From an uncultured Psychroserpens sp. (GTDB taxonomy: Bacteria > Bacteroidota > Bacteroidia > Flavobacteriales > Flavobacteriaceae): a DNA stretch of 64,000 nt. Each line of letters starts with the position of its first letter. Positions within the stretch are counted from its first letter, which is position 1. The stretch spans positions 248,001 through 312,000 of the forward strand of contig NZ_CANMVN010000004.1 of assembly GCF_947501425.1 (NCBI RefSeq), given 5' to 3'. Made by a program: the position numbers and the translations under genes. Positions 51,779 through 60,599 of the stretch are shown piece after piece. The notes below the pieces were generated by a model. It searched no databases. It saw only the letters and a list, made by a program, of their open reading frames with translations, and was not told the DNA's origin.

Positions 51779-53794
51779 TTAATTGACAATCAGTTTCCTT
51801 ATTGTTTTTTTGTCACCAGATAGCATTCTAATGAAATATAAACCACTATCAAGATCTAAATCAATACTAAAGTCTGTTTCAATAGCTATAGATTTCACTC
51901 GTCTACCATCAGCAGAATAAATATCAATCTTAGTTTCTCTATCAAGACCTTTAAAAGAAACGCGTCCATTAGTTGGATTAGGAAACACTAAAATTTTACT
52001 AGTATTCACTTCAGAAATACTTAAAGGCTGGTCCCATACATCACCAACATTAGTTCCCCAAATATATTCTACTAAATCTGGCTGATCTATAAATGGATTT
52101 CTGTTAAACTGCCAAGTGTACACCACATTGTTGCGATTCATCTCAAAATCATCTGGCGGATCATTTCTGTGCCAATCTAACAATGTTGCCAAGTCTCCTA
52201 ATTCTCCAGGACCATTTTCTGGATATCCATTAACCACAGCTAAACCATTATATCTAATTTCCATATACAAGACACTTCTGGCCACATCACCTCGGAAACT
52301 TTCTCCTAACCTTAAAGGATCACCTATTGTAGCCTCAGAACCATCATAACCACCTAATAAAGGATCTCCATAATGTTTATTGTTTCGTAAACTGTTTTCT
52401 GGTCCGTCAGCAGCACGAAGCGCATGCGCATCAGAATTTCCGTGACGTAACGAATCAGCTTTAGTTGTCCAAAAGATATCTCTACCATCAGCAATCTCAT
52501 CGTCTTCAATATCATTAAACCCACCTCTTGAACGTGGATACGTGTGCTCTCTATTCCATTTTCCATTGTTATCAGAACCCGTTTGAAGATCTAATTTTGG
52601 ACGTCCTTGTTCTGTGTATAATAACCAAACTTCATTACTATTTAAAGGATTTTGATCTGCTTCCACTAATATATCTAAAACGTCAGCATATGTTTGAGCT
52701 CTCACGACATTTGGGTCTGCAATAATATCCTGCAAAGCTTGACGAAGCGCTGTATCAGCCAATCCATCTAGTGAATTGTAATAGCCTGTAGGTTGTGTAC
52801 TAGTTACATTTCCGAAGGTAGGATTTAAAGGTGTACCGAAATTGGCCATTGTAAAATCGTTATCTACAATACGAATTTCTAAATTGTTATTGAGTGCTAA
52901 ATAAGTTGCAGGTAAATTTTCAAATCGAACTCTGGTCACCTCATCACCTTCATCATCGGTATCATCTACTAAAGTAATTGTAGTAGATGCTGTAGTTTGA
53001 TTTATAGGAATGGTAATGGCTGTATTTCCAGTGAAATCAGAAGTATCAAATCCGTTGTTATCTAAAAGAATATTAAAGTTGAGATTTTCAGTCACAGGTG
53101 TTTCCGAAGTAAACGTGATATCAAAACTTTCATCTTCGTTGTATTGTGACTGTGCAATACTGATACTTATTCCGTTAAGTACGATACCGCTACCATCGTT
53201 AAGTTGCCTTGGTGTTGGTGTTGTAGATGAATACGTTACATTATCATCCATATCAACAAAGCGCTGGATAGAGTTTGTGTTATTTGCCGAACCTTCATTG
53301 ATTTGCTGGATATTCGTAAATCTTGGATCCTGATTAAAAATAGCAATCATATCCAGATCATCAGCATCTGAAGTATCATATATCAAAACATCAACAAGAT
53401 TTTCAATAGTAGCAACAGTTTCTTCTGGGAAATCTATATCATCAGCTTGATAAATAGCTACAGCGTCGGCTCCATTTTGAAATACATTTTCAGAAATCAA
53501 TAGCTGCGGCACTGGACTTACTGAATTACTACCAATGAGTAGAAGTCCGTTAACATCTGTTTCGTAGCCATCCAGATCAACAGTAAAGTAGCTGGAGTTC
53601 ATTCCGGAAGATGATCCGTTAAAAAAGACAACAACATAGCCGTCTAAGGGAAAGTTTGGAGTATCACTGAGTAGTTCTAAGAATTCCATATTATCAACTC
53701 CAGGAGTATCACAATCTAATTCGTTGATAACAACTTGTGAATACGAAAGCTGAAAAAAACATATGGAAATGAAAAATAATAGCGGTCTTTTCAT
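51779..53794 (-). CDS. Secreted endonuclease I-family nuclease with T9SS tail
   Basis: 671 aa. Signal peptide to SYSQ; a lamin-tail-type domain (about 20-180, VVINELDCDTPGVDNMEFLEL...); a Calx-beta-like segment (about 205-310, ending TRVRFENLPATY); the endonuclease I domain (about 330-580) with KWNREHTYPRSRGGFND and DAHALRAADG...N; and a Por tail (FPNPTNGRVSFKGL). Acts on DNA outside the cell, probably for nutrient scavenging or matrix breakdown. Exported by T9SS. Confidence 0.9.
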   Translation of the reverse strand: MKRPLLFFISICFFQLSYSQVVINELDCDTPGVDNMEFLELLSDTPNFPLDGYVVVFFNGSSSGMNSSYFTVDLDGYETDVNGLLLIGSNSVSPVPQLLISENVFQNGADAVAIYQADDIDFPEETVATIENLVDVLIYDTSDADDLDMIAIFNQDPRFTNIQQINEGSANNTNSIQRFVDMDDNVTYSSTTPTPRQLNDGSGIVLNGISISIAQSQYNEDESFDITFTSETPVTENLNFNILLDNNGFDTSDFTGNTAITIPINQTTASTTITLVDDTDDEGDEVTRVRFENLPATYLALNNNLEIRIVDNDFTMANFGTPLNPTFGNVTSTQPTGYYNSLDGLADTALRQALQDIIADPNVVRAQTYADVLDILVEADQNPLNSNEVWLLYTEQGRPKLDLQTGSDNNGKWNREHTYPRSRGGFNDIEDDEIADGRDIFWTTKADSLRHGNSDAHALRAADGPENSLRNNKHYGDPLLGGYDGSEATIGDPLRLGESFRGDVARSVLYMEIRYNGLAVVNGYPENGPGELGDLATLLDWHRNDPPDDFEMNRNNVVYTWQFNRNPFIDQPDLVEYIWGTNVGDVWDQPLSISEVNTSKILVFPNPTNGRVSFKGLDRETKIDIYSADGRRVKSIAIETDFSIDLDLDSGLYFIRMLSGDKKTIRKLIVN

Positions 53795-53807
53795 GACATG
53801 TTTTTTA

Positions 53808-53815
53808 CAAATGTA
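53808..53815 (-). promoter_or_regulatory. Candidate -7 promoter element (TACATTTG) for the nuclease gene
   Basis: Full TAnnTTTG match on the minus strand, 14 bases before the ATG. Confidence 0.4.
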
Positions 53816-54299
53816 ATCAACTAGTTAAGCTAATTGCCATTCTGAGTTTAATAAATTATAGAATTTAACAAAGTAGGCAGTTTTTGATCTCAATTTGAAT
53901 GCTATAAATATTCAAAAATTAAAAACTAAAAAAGATGAAATATCAGTTTTTGATCAATTTTATAACGAAAAGCCCCTTGGTTTAGAAAAAACACTTAAAA
54001 AACCCCCTTGAATTATTACAAAATGTAACGTTTATAAATATTTAAACTTACATTTTATTACTTTACTAAAGAGGGTCACATATTTATTGAAATTAAAACC
54101 ATTTTTTTAGTTATAATTTCATATTCAAATTCATAGATTTTGATAAAATCATTTGGAGAATAGATTTCCAAAATTCTATATTGAAAACTCAATCAAGAAA
54201 ATGAGATAAATATTAACCTTAAAACCAAAACATTATGATGACACTTGCAAAACTAATGATCGATATTTTATTTTCGATTAGCTAAACCAACCACATGAT

Positions 54300-54329
54300 T
54301 GTAAAACTTAGTCTAGAATAAGTTTTACA
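54300..54329. repeat. Perfect inverted repeat, 11-base arms
   Basis: TGTAAAACTTA and its reverse complement around an 8-base spacer. Followed by ATCATTTT, so it might end the short transcript covering the 16-codon frame, or be a protein site. Confidence 0.5.
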
Positions 54330-54404
54330 TCATTTTAAACAAAAGTTCTTTTATATCTAAATGCTTAATTTTACACTCAGGTTGAATCTACAAACCTTAG
54401 TTGT

Positions 54405-54557
54405 ATGACACAAAAGTTCTTTAAGGCGTTAGCCAAACTCAACAAAATACTCTTACCTAGTTATTCCAAACAACAGTTAGACCTTAGCAAGGCAACTAAA
54501 CTCCAATTAGCTATTATTGGCTGGAGAGTTTATGTTACCAAGCGTGCTTTAGGATAG
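54405..54557 (+). CDS. Small conserved-type basic protein (50 aa)
   Basis: ATG to TAG, 50 residues: TQKFFKALAKLNKILLPSY, then KATKLQLAIIGWRVYVTKRALG. Strongly basic amphipathic helix. I recall very similar flavobacterial short proteins, some labelled SsrA-binding protein in databases, though the sequence is far shorter than SmpB; this label is doubtful. Codon pattern and lack of stop support a real gene; the hairpin at 54564-54592 follows. Confidence 0.6.
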   Translation: MTQKFFKALAKLNKILLPSYSKQQLDLSKATKLQLAIIGWRVYVTKRALG

Positions 54558-54563
54558 TACCAT

Positions 54564-54592
54564 AAAAAAGGCTTCTTTAAAAGAAAGCCTTA
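54564..54592 (-). terminator. Terminator of the eCIS operon
   Basis: Stem AAGGCTT(T)CTTT with its complement (one-base bulge); on the minus strand followed by six T. It is about 170 bases beyond the stop of the AAA ATPase, the last gene of the operon. Confidence 0.7.
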
Positions 54593-54763
54593 CTTTATAC
54601 AGAAGATTTAATTTTTAGAGTAAAAAAATTATGCTACCAAAACACAGTTCTGATAGGACGATTTGTAGCAATTATGTAAATTCCCGTTCTTTTCATTTGT
54701 TTTTTCAAATCTACGCAAATACGCGTTTTAAAAATTAGTGTACAAATCATTTGAATCGTAACG

Positions 54764-56047
54764 TTAATTAGAATTTAATTCAATAAACATACGTTCTTCT
54801 TTTTGGAATTCAATTTTAACAGCTTTCAACACATTGTCTATGCTTAGTACTTTAGTTTGTAGTTCTAAAGCTTGTAAACATGAATATGTCATAGCACTAA
54901 CAATCTGGGCACCAGTTAACTCATAGTTTCTTGCTATTTCGGGAAGCATTGCCTCATCCAAACTCATATGTGTAGGCTTAGCCTTTTGCCATAATTTAAG
55001 TCGCTCATCAGCATTTGGTTTTACAAAGTTTATAATATTATTGAAACGCCTTAAGAATGCTTGATCTATATTATTTTTATAGTTACTAGCTAATATTACT
55101 ATTCCGTTAAAGGTTTCTATTCGCTGCAACAAGTAACTTACACCTTGATTAGCAAAACGATCCTGTGCAGTACGAGTGGTAGATCGTTTACCAAAAAGAG
55201 CATCACCTTCATCAAAAAATAAAATCCAATCTTTATGTTCTGCTCTGGAAAATATTTTTTCAAGATTCTTCTCAGTTTCTCCGATATACTTAGATACAAT
55301 TTGAGAGAGGTCTATACGATACACAGGTTTTTTAAATTCTTTACCGAGTAAAGAAACAGTAAGTGTTTTTCCTGTTCCTGAGGGTCCACAAAACAACGCA
55401 CGATAACCAGGATTAATTCTTTTCTCCAGACCTAGGTCATATCTTAAGGCTTCGTGATGCTTCATCCAAAGTTTAAGTTGTTGTAGTTGGTCTATAGTAT
55501 TTTTTCCTAAGATTAAATCATCCCATTCCATAAGAGTACTAACCTCTTTTGCTGGAAAGCTTGGTCCAAATTGAGGTCTTGAAATTTTTCCATCAACCAA
55601 AAGGCTAAGCGTCTCTGGTGGCAAAATAATCTTACCACTCATAACAGGCATTCCCTCTTTAACATGTTCTATATATAAAATTTGATCTTTATAAAACCAA
55701 TGATCAGGTTCAAAATAGTGTTGAATGGCTGCACGTTTTTGAATATCTAAACCTCCAAGAATATAAAGTATAGTCTCACCTGTTGGCTGCATACTGCGAT
55801 AAGGTTCTGTTTTAACACCTCCCCATTCTGGAAATTCGCCACCATTGGGATACAACTCTTTTATAATAGCATCATAAAATCCTGGTAGTATGTGTGGTGC
55901 TAAGACCATTAACATAATCAGTGATTCTTCGTGTGTAGTATTGCGGTTCAACACTTCCGAAAATGTATTTTGAAAGTTGAATTCTTGTCCGTTTCCTTCC
56001 TTATTGAAGGCTTGTAGGATGAAGTGTTTTAAGTTGTCTAAGACCAT
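54764..56047 (-). CDS. eCIS-associated AAA+ ATPase
   Basis: 427 aa. N-terminal helical region (about 1-170), then an AAA domain: Walker A GPSGTGKT (221-228), Walker B WILFFDEGDALFG (274-286), sensor 1 SNYKNN, arginine finger FLRRF (331-335). It resembles the ATPases always found in eCIS loci (Afp15-like), thought to help assembly or loading. Last gene of the operon, 10 bases after the preceding stop. Confidence 0.88.
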   Translation of the reverse strand: MVLDNLKHFILQAFNKEGNGQEFNFQNTFSEVLNRNTTHEESLIMLMVLAPHILPGFYDAIIKELYPNGGEFPEWGGVKTEPYRSMQPTGETILYILGGLDIQKRAAIQHYFEPDHWFYKDQILYIEHVKEGMPVMSGKIILPPETLSLLVDGKISRPQFGPSFPAKEVSTLMEWDDLILGKNTIDQLQQLKLWMKHHEALRYDLGLEKRINPGYRALFCGPSGTGKTLTVSLLGKEFKKPVYRIDLSQIVSKYIGETEKNLEKIFSRAEHKDWILFFDEGDALFGKRSTTRTAQDRFANQGVSYLLQRIETFNGIVILASNYKNNIDQAFLRRFNNIINFVKPNADERLKLWQKAKPTHMSLDEAMLPEIARNYELTGAQIVSAMTYSCLQALELQTKVLSIDNVLKAVKIEFQKEERMFIELNSN

Positions 56048-56057
56048 AATTTTAGTG

Positions 56058-56744
56058 TTAATTATTCCATTTTGCTTTCGATCTTAAATATGGGGTCAAC
56101 CTTTTGAGTTCTTCTACAGTTCTTTTACTTTTAGGAGTATTACTATCTGAATATCCTTGAATTTGAATTATATCATTTTCGCATTCCTTAACCATGACTG
56201 CAGGAGCCGCTAGAAGATCCTTCTTTCCATATTCATCCAAATACAATGATGGCGCTATAAAATGCATGAATTCAACATACATTCCTCCGAAAGACTTTGA
56301 CGGCACTTTAGTGATTTCATTTTCATAATAAAAGTCTCCTATTTCATTTCCTTTGATTAACTTTATTGTTGCAGTATGAAATTGTGGTAAGGAATTAGCT
56401 AACCGAAGTATATAGCTATTAAGTTCATTATTTAATAGATTTAACGATTCATTTTTGTTAAGATGAAAATGAATCACATTTTTATGTTTAGTTTTCACAA
56501 CACTGATATACTCCTTTGAATCAGGTTTGGAAAACAATCTAAATGACGTCTGTTTCTTCCTCGATAATTGCTTACACAAATCCTCTTTATTAATAGAATC
56601 ATTGTAAGAATACTTTAGTTCATAATCTGCTACTTCAACCTCTATGAATGGGTTATCAAGAATGACACTAATAATTTCATTAAGAACATCTTTATCGTTA
56701 AAATTATCTCTAACATCTACTAAATATAACTCTATTGCTTCCAT
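56058..56744 (-). CDS. Hypothetical protein, candidate immunity or chaperone partner
   Basis: 228 aa, soluble, no signal peptide. Not recognised. C-terminal part has FGGMYVEFMHFIAPSLYLDEYGKKDLLAAP and ends in a basic tail (TPYLRSKAKW). The gene starts 9 bases after the end of the 1277-aa cargo-like protein, the place where immunity genes of polymorphic toxins are found; the sequence also fits a loading chaperone. Neither is shown. Confidence 0.7.
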   Translation of the reverse strand: MEAIELYLVDVRDNFNDKDVLNEIISVILDNPFIEVEVADYELKYSYNDSINKEDLCKQLSRKKQTSFRLFSKPDSKEYISVVKTKHKNVIHFHLNKNESLNLLNNELNSYILRLANSLPQFHTATIKLIKGNEIGDFYYENEITKVPSKSFGGMYVEFMHFIAPSLYLDEYGKKDLLAAPAVMVKECENDIIQIQGYSDSNTPKSKRTVEELKRLTPYLRSKAKWNN

Positions 56745-56753
56745 TTTTAATTT

Positions 56754-59700
56754 TTAAATTCCTGTAAATTCTTTTACAACATTATCTACATCTAAATAAA
56801 ACACTTTAAAAAACTGACTATAATCAGTCCCACTTATCACGTCAAATGCTCTACGAGCTGCAATCAAAGCATCTCCATTAGCTCCTCTAGGTAAAAATAA
56901 GTAATCGTGACCATCTATTCTACTTAAACCAGGCTGAACTGTTTCAAGAGCATTAACTACATCTTGCTGCCCTCTATTAGAGCGTGTAATTAGCTCTCCA
57001 TAATATTGCAATTGTTGTGGGTCAATATTTGTGCCTTCATATCCTGTTTTGATATCTAACGTTCTTGGAGGAGGAATTCTAATTTGATCTGGAATAATAA
57101 ATTTTCTTGCATTAAATCCTTCAACACCTTCAACGGCTATTCTAGGTTGTATTACTCTTGTCTGAGCTTGTAACAAATTCTGTGCTCTTGCAAAATGCTC
57201 TCCAACACTTCCTATTGAGCCAGATTGATCAAGTAAGTCAGTAATATATTTAAAGTCATTAACATCTGTGATTTGCTCTCCAACAAGACGATTAACTCTG
57301 CTAACCACCCTACCTCTAGCATTACTTAGAACAGATACATTTCTTATAATATCTTCATTTAATAATTCATCTAACATTCTATGAATATCAGGAAATCGCT
57401 GAGCTAAGGTATTTGCTTGAAATGCAGCTACTAAACGTGGAGCTGATTCTCGCAACAATAAAAGATTTTTTTGGAAATTGTTTAATTGTAAAAATGAACG
57501 TCCAAAGCGGTTAATTAAAGTTTGACTAGATCTAACTCCTCCATCTATACGTGTACTAAAGTTTAAACCTCTACTTAAATATTGAAGGAAGTTACTTGAT
57601 ACAGGATCTCTAGGTCTTCTTCTTGCAGCTTGCCATGTATCCCAAGCTCTTAATAATGTCTCTGGATCCTCATAATGATCCAGTAGTACTTTCTGGATTC
57701 TCGGATCGGTCAATATTGATTGATAAAGTTGTGGATTACGTGTTGCTATTTGACCTGCATCAATAACGTGTAACACTTCTGGCAATTGGTTTAACCATTG
57801 TGCTCCAACACCAGTATAAAAATCTATAACTGTAGTCAAGTTCTCATCCTGAAGTCGAATTAGTGCGCGAATCAGATTTGGGTTATCCAAAATATTCTGA
57901 CTAATTCTAGCTAAAAGTCCTGTTTGATTTAGTCGATTAAGCATGACTAAGGATTCGGCAAATTCCTCTGTTTGAACCAATGCTCTGGCAGCTTGAGGAT
58001 CTGCTAGCCTTAGTGCTTCATCTGTCGATTGCTCTAACTCATTTATAACTCTCACAGCAGCTGTTTGAATTTCGGTGACCTCCGTTAGAGCCTCACCTGT
58101 TCTCCCTATAGCCCTTATAAGTTTGAAAGCATCAAAAACATCCAATCCAAGACCAAGTAGACTTAATCCAAATCCCCACCAAGAAGCATCAACATTAGTT
58201 AACGAATTAGATGGATCTATTGCAGTTCTATGGGCAGCACTTGTAAAAGATGCTTCTTGATACTGAATTACGGCATCGATAACATTAACAGTAACACTTC
58301 CAGCAAGTGCCACCCAACCAACTGGCCCACTAGCTAAGGCTAATAAGCCTAAGCCTATACCTAGTGCAGCTAGCCATATATCCCTAGCAAATTCACTATC
58401 TCTATGGTCTTGTACAGCATCATTAATCAAGGTATCATGGATAGTACCGTCTTGAATACCTAGTTCGAGTTTGGTTTGTGCAATAACTACATCTAATTCC
58501 CATATATTATTGCTATCTATTGATCCAACAATCTGATCAATATTATTTTTTATATCTGTTGTAATACTACTAATATGAGGAAGCAACCTTGCTCCTAACT
58601 CTTCTGGTTCAAGACTTTCATAAGATGAGGCATGACGCTTGAGCGCTTTATGAAAATCAGGATGAGCTAAAATAGAGAAGTTTGGCGCATGTGCCTCGGT
58701 CAAGTCAAAAGCACGTTGATTAGCATCATAAGCATTAATGAAATGATCATTACCACCACGTCTGCCTGTACCAAACTTATAGTGTTCATAAACCCTTTCT
58801 GCAGCAGCTCTAGGATTCCCTAATGATCCGCCTCCCATTTCAACTCCAGTTACGTGATATGGCATCTCTTCTACAATACCAGCACTTCGCTCTCTTGCTG
58901 CCAAGCTGTAATGAGCTGCAAGTTGTTTGACTATTCTAGACAAACTAAGTAAGCTCTCGCTATTCTGGTACCTTTGACTTTCAATATTAGCGCTCACCTC
59001 GTTACTTCGTAACATTCTTACTGCCACGGTCTGAGCATATCGACCAAATGAATTTTTAAATTCGGTTTCTGATTGACGATAAATACTTAAACTAATTCCT
59101 CGTTCTTGTAATAATCTGTTTCTTTCGGCAATAAGTCGACTCTTCTCTGCTCTTAATTCAATCCTAAGATCTTCTCCACGAACTCTGGGATCATGACCTA
59201 AACTTAGTAACATTATAGTATTCTCAAGCTCACTTATTCTCTTATTTAATTCATAAATAGAATCAGTTCCATAGAGGTCAAAAATACTATCTTGAACTCC
59301 TTCAATTGCAGAGTTTTGTGATTCGTCTCTTGAATTATACCTCCGATCAAAATATTCACCATGTATACTCTGATATAAATCATTACGAATTCTCATGTTT
59401 CTGAAGCCTCTCTCAACATCTAAATCAGTCAAAGGGGTGTAATTGGTAAGATGCCAGTTATGTTCTGTTCTTAATATATCTGCTTCACGCTCAGAAACAT
59501 TAAGCATATGCATTACCGAATTTGTAAAATATGTTCTTCTATCTACAATTCTGTCTATCGGAATCCTAAAAACCAAATACAATTGCCCCTCTCCACTGTA
59601 AGAGGCTGATCTCCTTGAATACGATTGAGTGGTTAACGCACTATCAACAGCTCTTAAGGTAGTGGCGTCTAATCTTCCATGCGAATCTGACCCAATTCCT

Positions 59701-60587
59701 CTTTCTATTTGAAAATTTCTTAAAGCCCTTTCAGTTTCACCTCCAAACTTGCTATCAACACCAAATTCATCCAAAATATAGTTTAATATCACTAGAGCTT
59801 GTTGTAACCTTCCTATATTACTATTATTAGTAAAATTGGTAACTACCCGTCCAGGCTCACTCAAAATTCTTTGAAAATAAGGTGTATTTAGTAATCTGGA
59901 TTGTAATGGAAGCTCATCTATTTGCTCATATTCAAGATCATACTTTTGAATTCTCGTTTTATCTCCTGCGTCTTGTTGAATTGTATGTGTTAGTTCATGC
60001 GCTAATAGATGTTTCCCCGAATGAGAATTAGGATTGTACTTTCCTTCATTAAAATAGATGTCATTACCTACTGTAAACGCTTGAGCATTGAGTTTTTTAC
60101 TTAAATTAATGGCATTAGAATCTGTATGAATACGGACATTGGAAAAATTAGTATCAAAACCACTTTCCATCACATCTTTAGTTTGCTTATCCAATGCTTT
60201 ACCACCACCCTTTGATTTGTAAATTTTACTAGTAATATCATTTGTAGTAGTATGGTCGCTTAAGAGACTTGATGATTTACACTGAATAATTGGTGTAATT
60301 TGCTCTGACAGTGGCTTTTTACGTATACGCTCTTCATCTTCTTCACAATTATTACATTTACGTTGTATTCTTCCAGTAGATGGTATTGGTTTCTCAACTG
60401 CAGTAAGTTTCATCTGGGTTACCTGATCAGCCATTCGATCTGCCTCAACTTCGTATTTATCATCTGACTCACCTATTTCCAGCTTCTCTTGAATGATTGG
60501 AGCAGATTTAATAAATCCTGGCCTTGCTGAAGACAGACCACCATTGGGTATATTATTAATCTTATTATGCTCGTTTGAAAATATCAT
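56754..60587 (-). CDS. Large DUF4157 cargo-like protein with possible nuclease tip
   Basis: 1277 aa, no signal. N-terminal linker with EVEADRMADQV (46-56) and RKCNNCEEDEER; DUF4157/eCIS core domain (about 140-205) with HELTH (197-201); a peptidoglycan-binding-like helical repeat (about 257-318, RNFQIERGIGSD); a long helical middle with two hydrophobic segments (about 735-775, 795-825); and a C-terminal domain (about 1110-1277) with GEHFARAQ and PRTLDIKTGYEG, resembling an E-x-K/D-x-K restriction-endonuclease fold. Probable injected effector; nuclease activity is inference. Confidence 0.75.
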   Translation of the reverse strand: MIFSNEHNKINNIPNGGLSSARPGFIKSAPIIQEKLEIGESDDKYEVEADRMADQVTQMKLTAVEKPIPSTGRIQRKCNNCEEDEERIRKKPLSEQITPIIQCKSSSLLSDHTTTNDITSKIYKSKGGGKALDKQTKDVMESGFDTNFSNVRIHTDSNAINLSKKLNAQAFTVGNDIYFNEGKYNPNSHSGKHLLAHELTHTIQQDAGDKTRIQKYDLEYEQIDELPLQSRLLNTPYFQRILSEPGRVVTNFTNNSNIGRLQQALVILNYILDEFGVDSKFGGETERALRNFQIERGIGSDSHGRLDATTLRAVDSALTTQSYSRRSASYSGEGQLYLVFRIPIDRIVDRRTYFTNSVMHMLNVSEREADILRTEHNWHLTNYTPLTDLDVERGFRNMRIRNDLYQSIHGEYFDRRYNSRDESQNSAIEGVQDSIFDLYGTDSIYELNKRISELENTIMLLSLGHDPRVRGEDLRIELRAEKSRLIAERNRLLQERGISLSIYRQSETEFKNSFGRYAQTVAVRMLRSNEVSANIESQRYQNSESLLSLSRIVKQLAAHYSLAARERSAGIVEEMPYHVTGVEMGGGSLGNPRAAAERVYEHYKFGTGRRGGNDHFINAYDANQRAFDLTEAHAPNFSILAHPDFHKALKRHASSYESLEPEELGARLLPHISSITTDIKNNIDQIVGSIDSNNIWELDVVIAQTKLELGIQDGTIHDTLINDAVQDHRDSEFARDIWLAALGIGLGLLALASGPVGWVALAGSVTVNVIDAVIQYQEASFTSAAHRTAIDPSNSLTNVDASWWGFGLSLLGLGLDVFDAFKLIRAIGRTGEALTEVTEIQTAAVRVINELEQSTDEALRLADPQAARALVQTEEFAESLVMLNRLNQTGLLARISQNILDNPNLIRALIRLQDENLTTVIDFYTGVGAQWLNQLPEVLHVIDAGQIATRNPQLYQSILTDPRIQKVLLDHYEDPETLLRAWDTWQAARRRPRDPVSSNFLQYLSRGLNFSTRIDGGVRSSQTLINRFGRSFLQLNNFQKNLLLLRESAPRLVAAFQANTLAQRFPDIHRMLDELLNEDIIRNVSVLSNARGRVVSRVNRLVGEQITDVNDFKYITDLLDQSGSIGSVGEHFARAQNLLQAQTRVIQPRIAVEGVEGFNARKFIIPDQIRIPPPRTLDIKTGYEGTNIDPQQLQYYGELITRSNRGQQDVVNALETVQPGLSRIDGHDYLFLPRGANGDALIAARRAFDVISGTDYSQFFKVFYLDVDNVVKEFTGI

Positions 60588-60599
60588 TTTGTTTTTTTA

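Larger units (their letters stand above)
53795..54404. other. Long intergenic region
   Basis: 610 bases. Contains a -7-like element for the nuclease gene (53808-53815), a 12-base direct repeat CAGTTTTTGATC (53878-53889, 53944-53955), a dyad TTACA-AAA-TGTAA (54016-54028), a 16-codon frame (54235-54285) and a stem with 11-base arms (54300-54329). A 38-codon TTG frame (53895-54011) is possible but unsupported. No gene of confidence. Confidence 0.5.
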
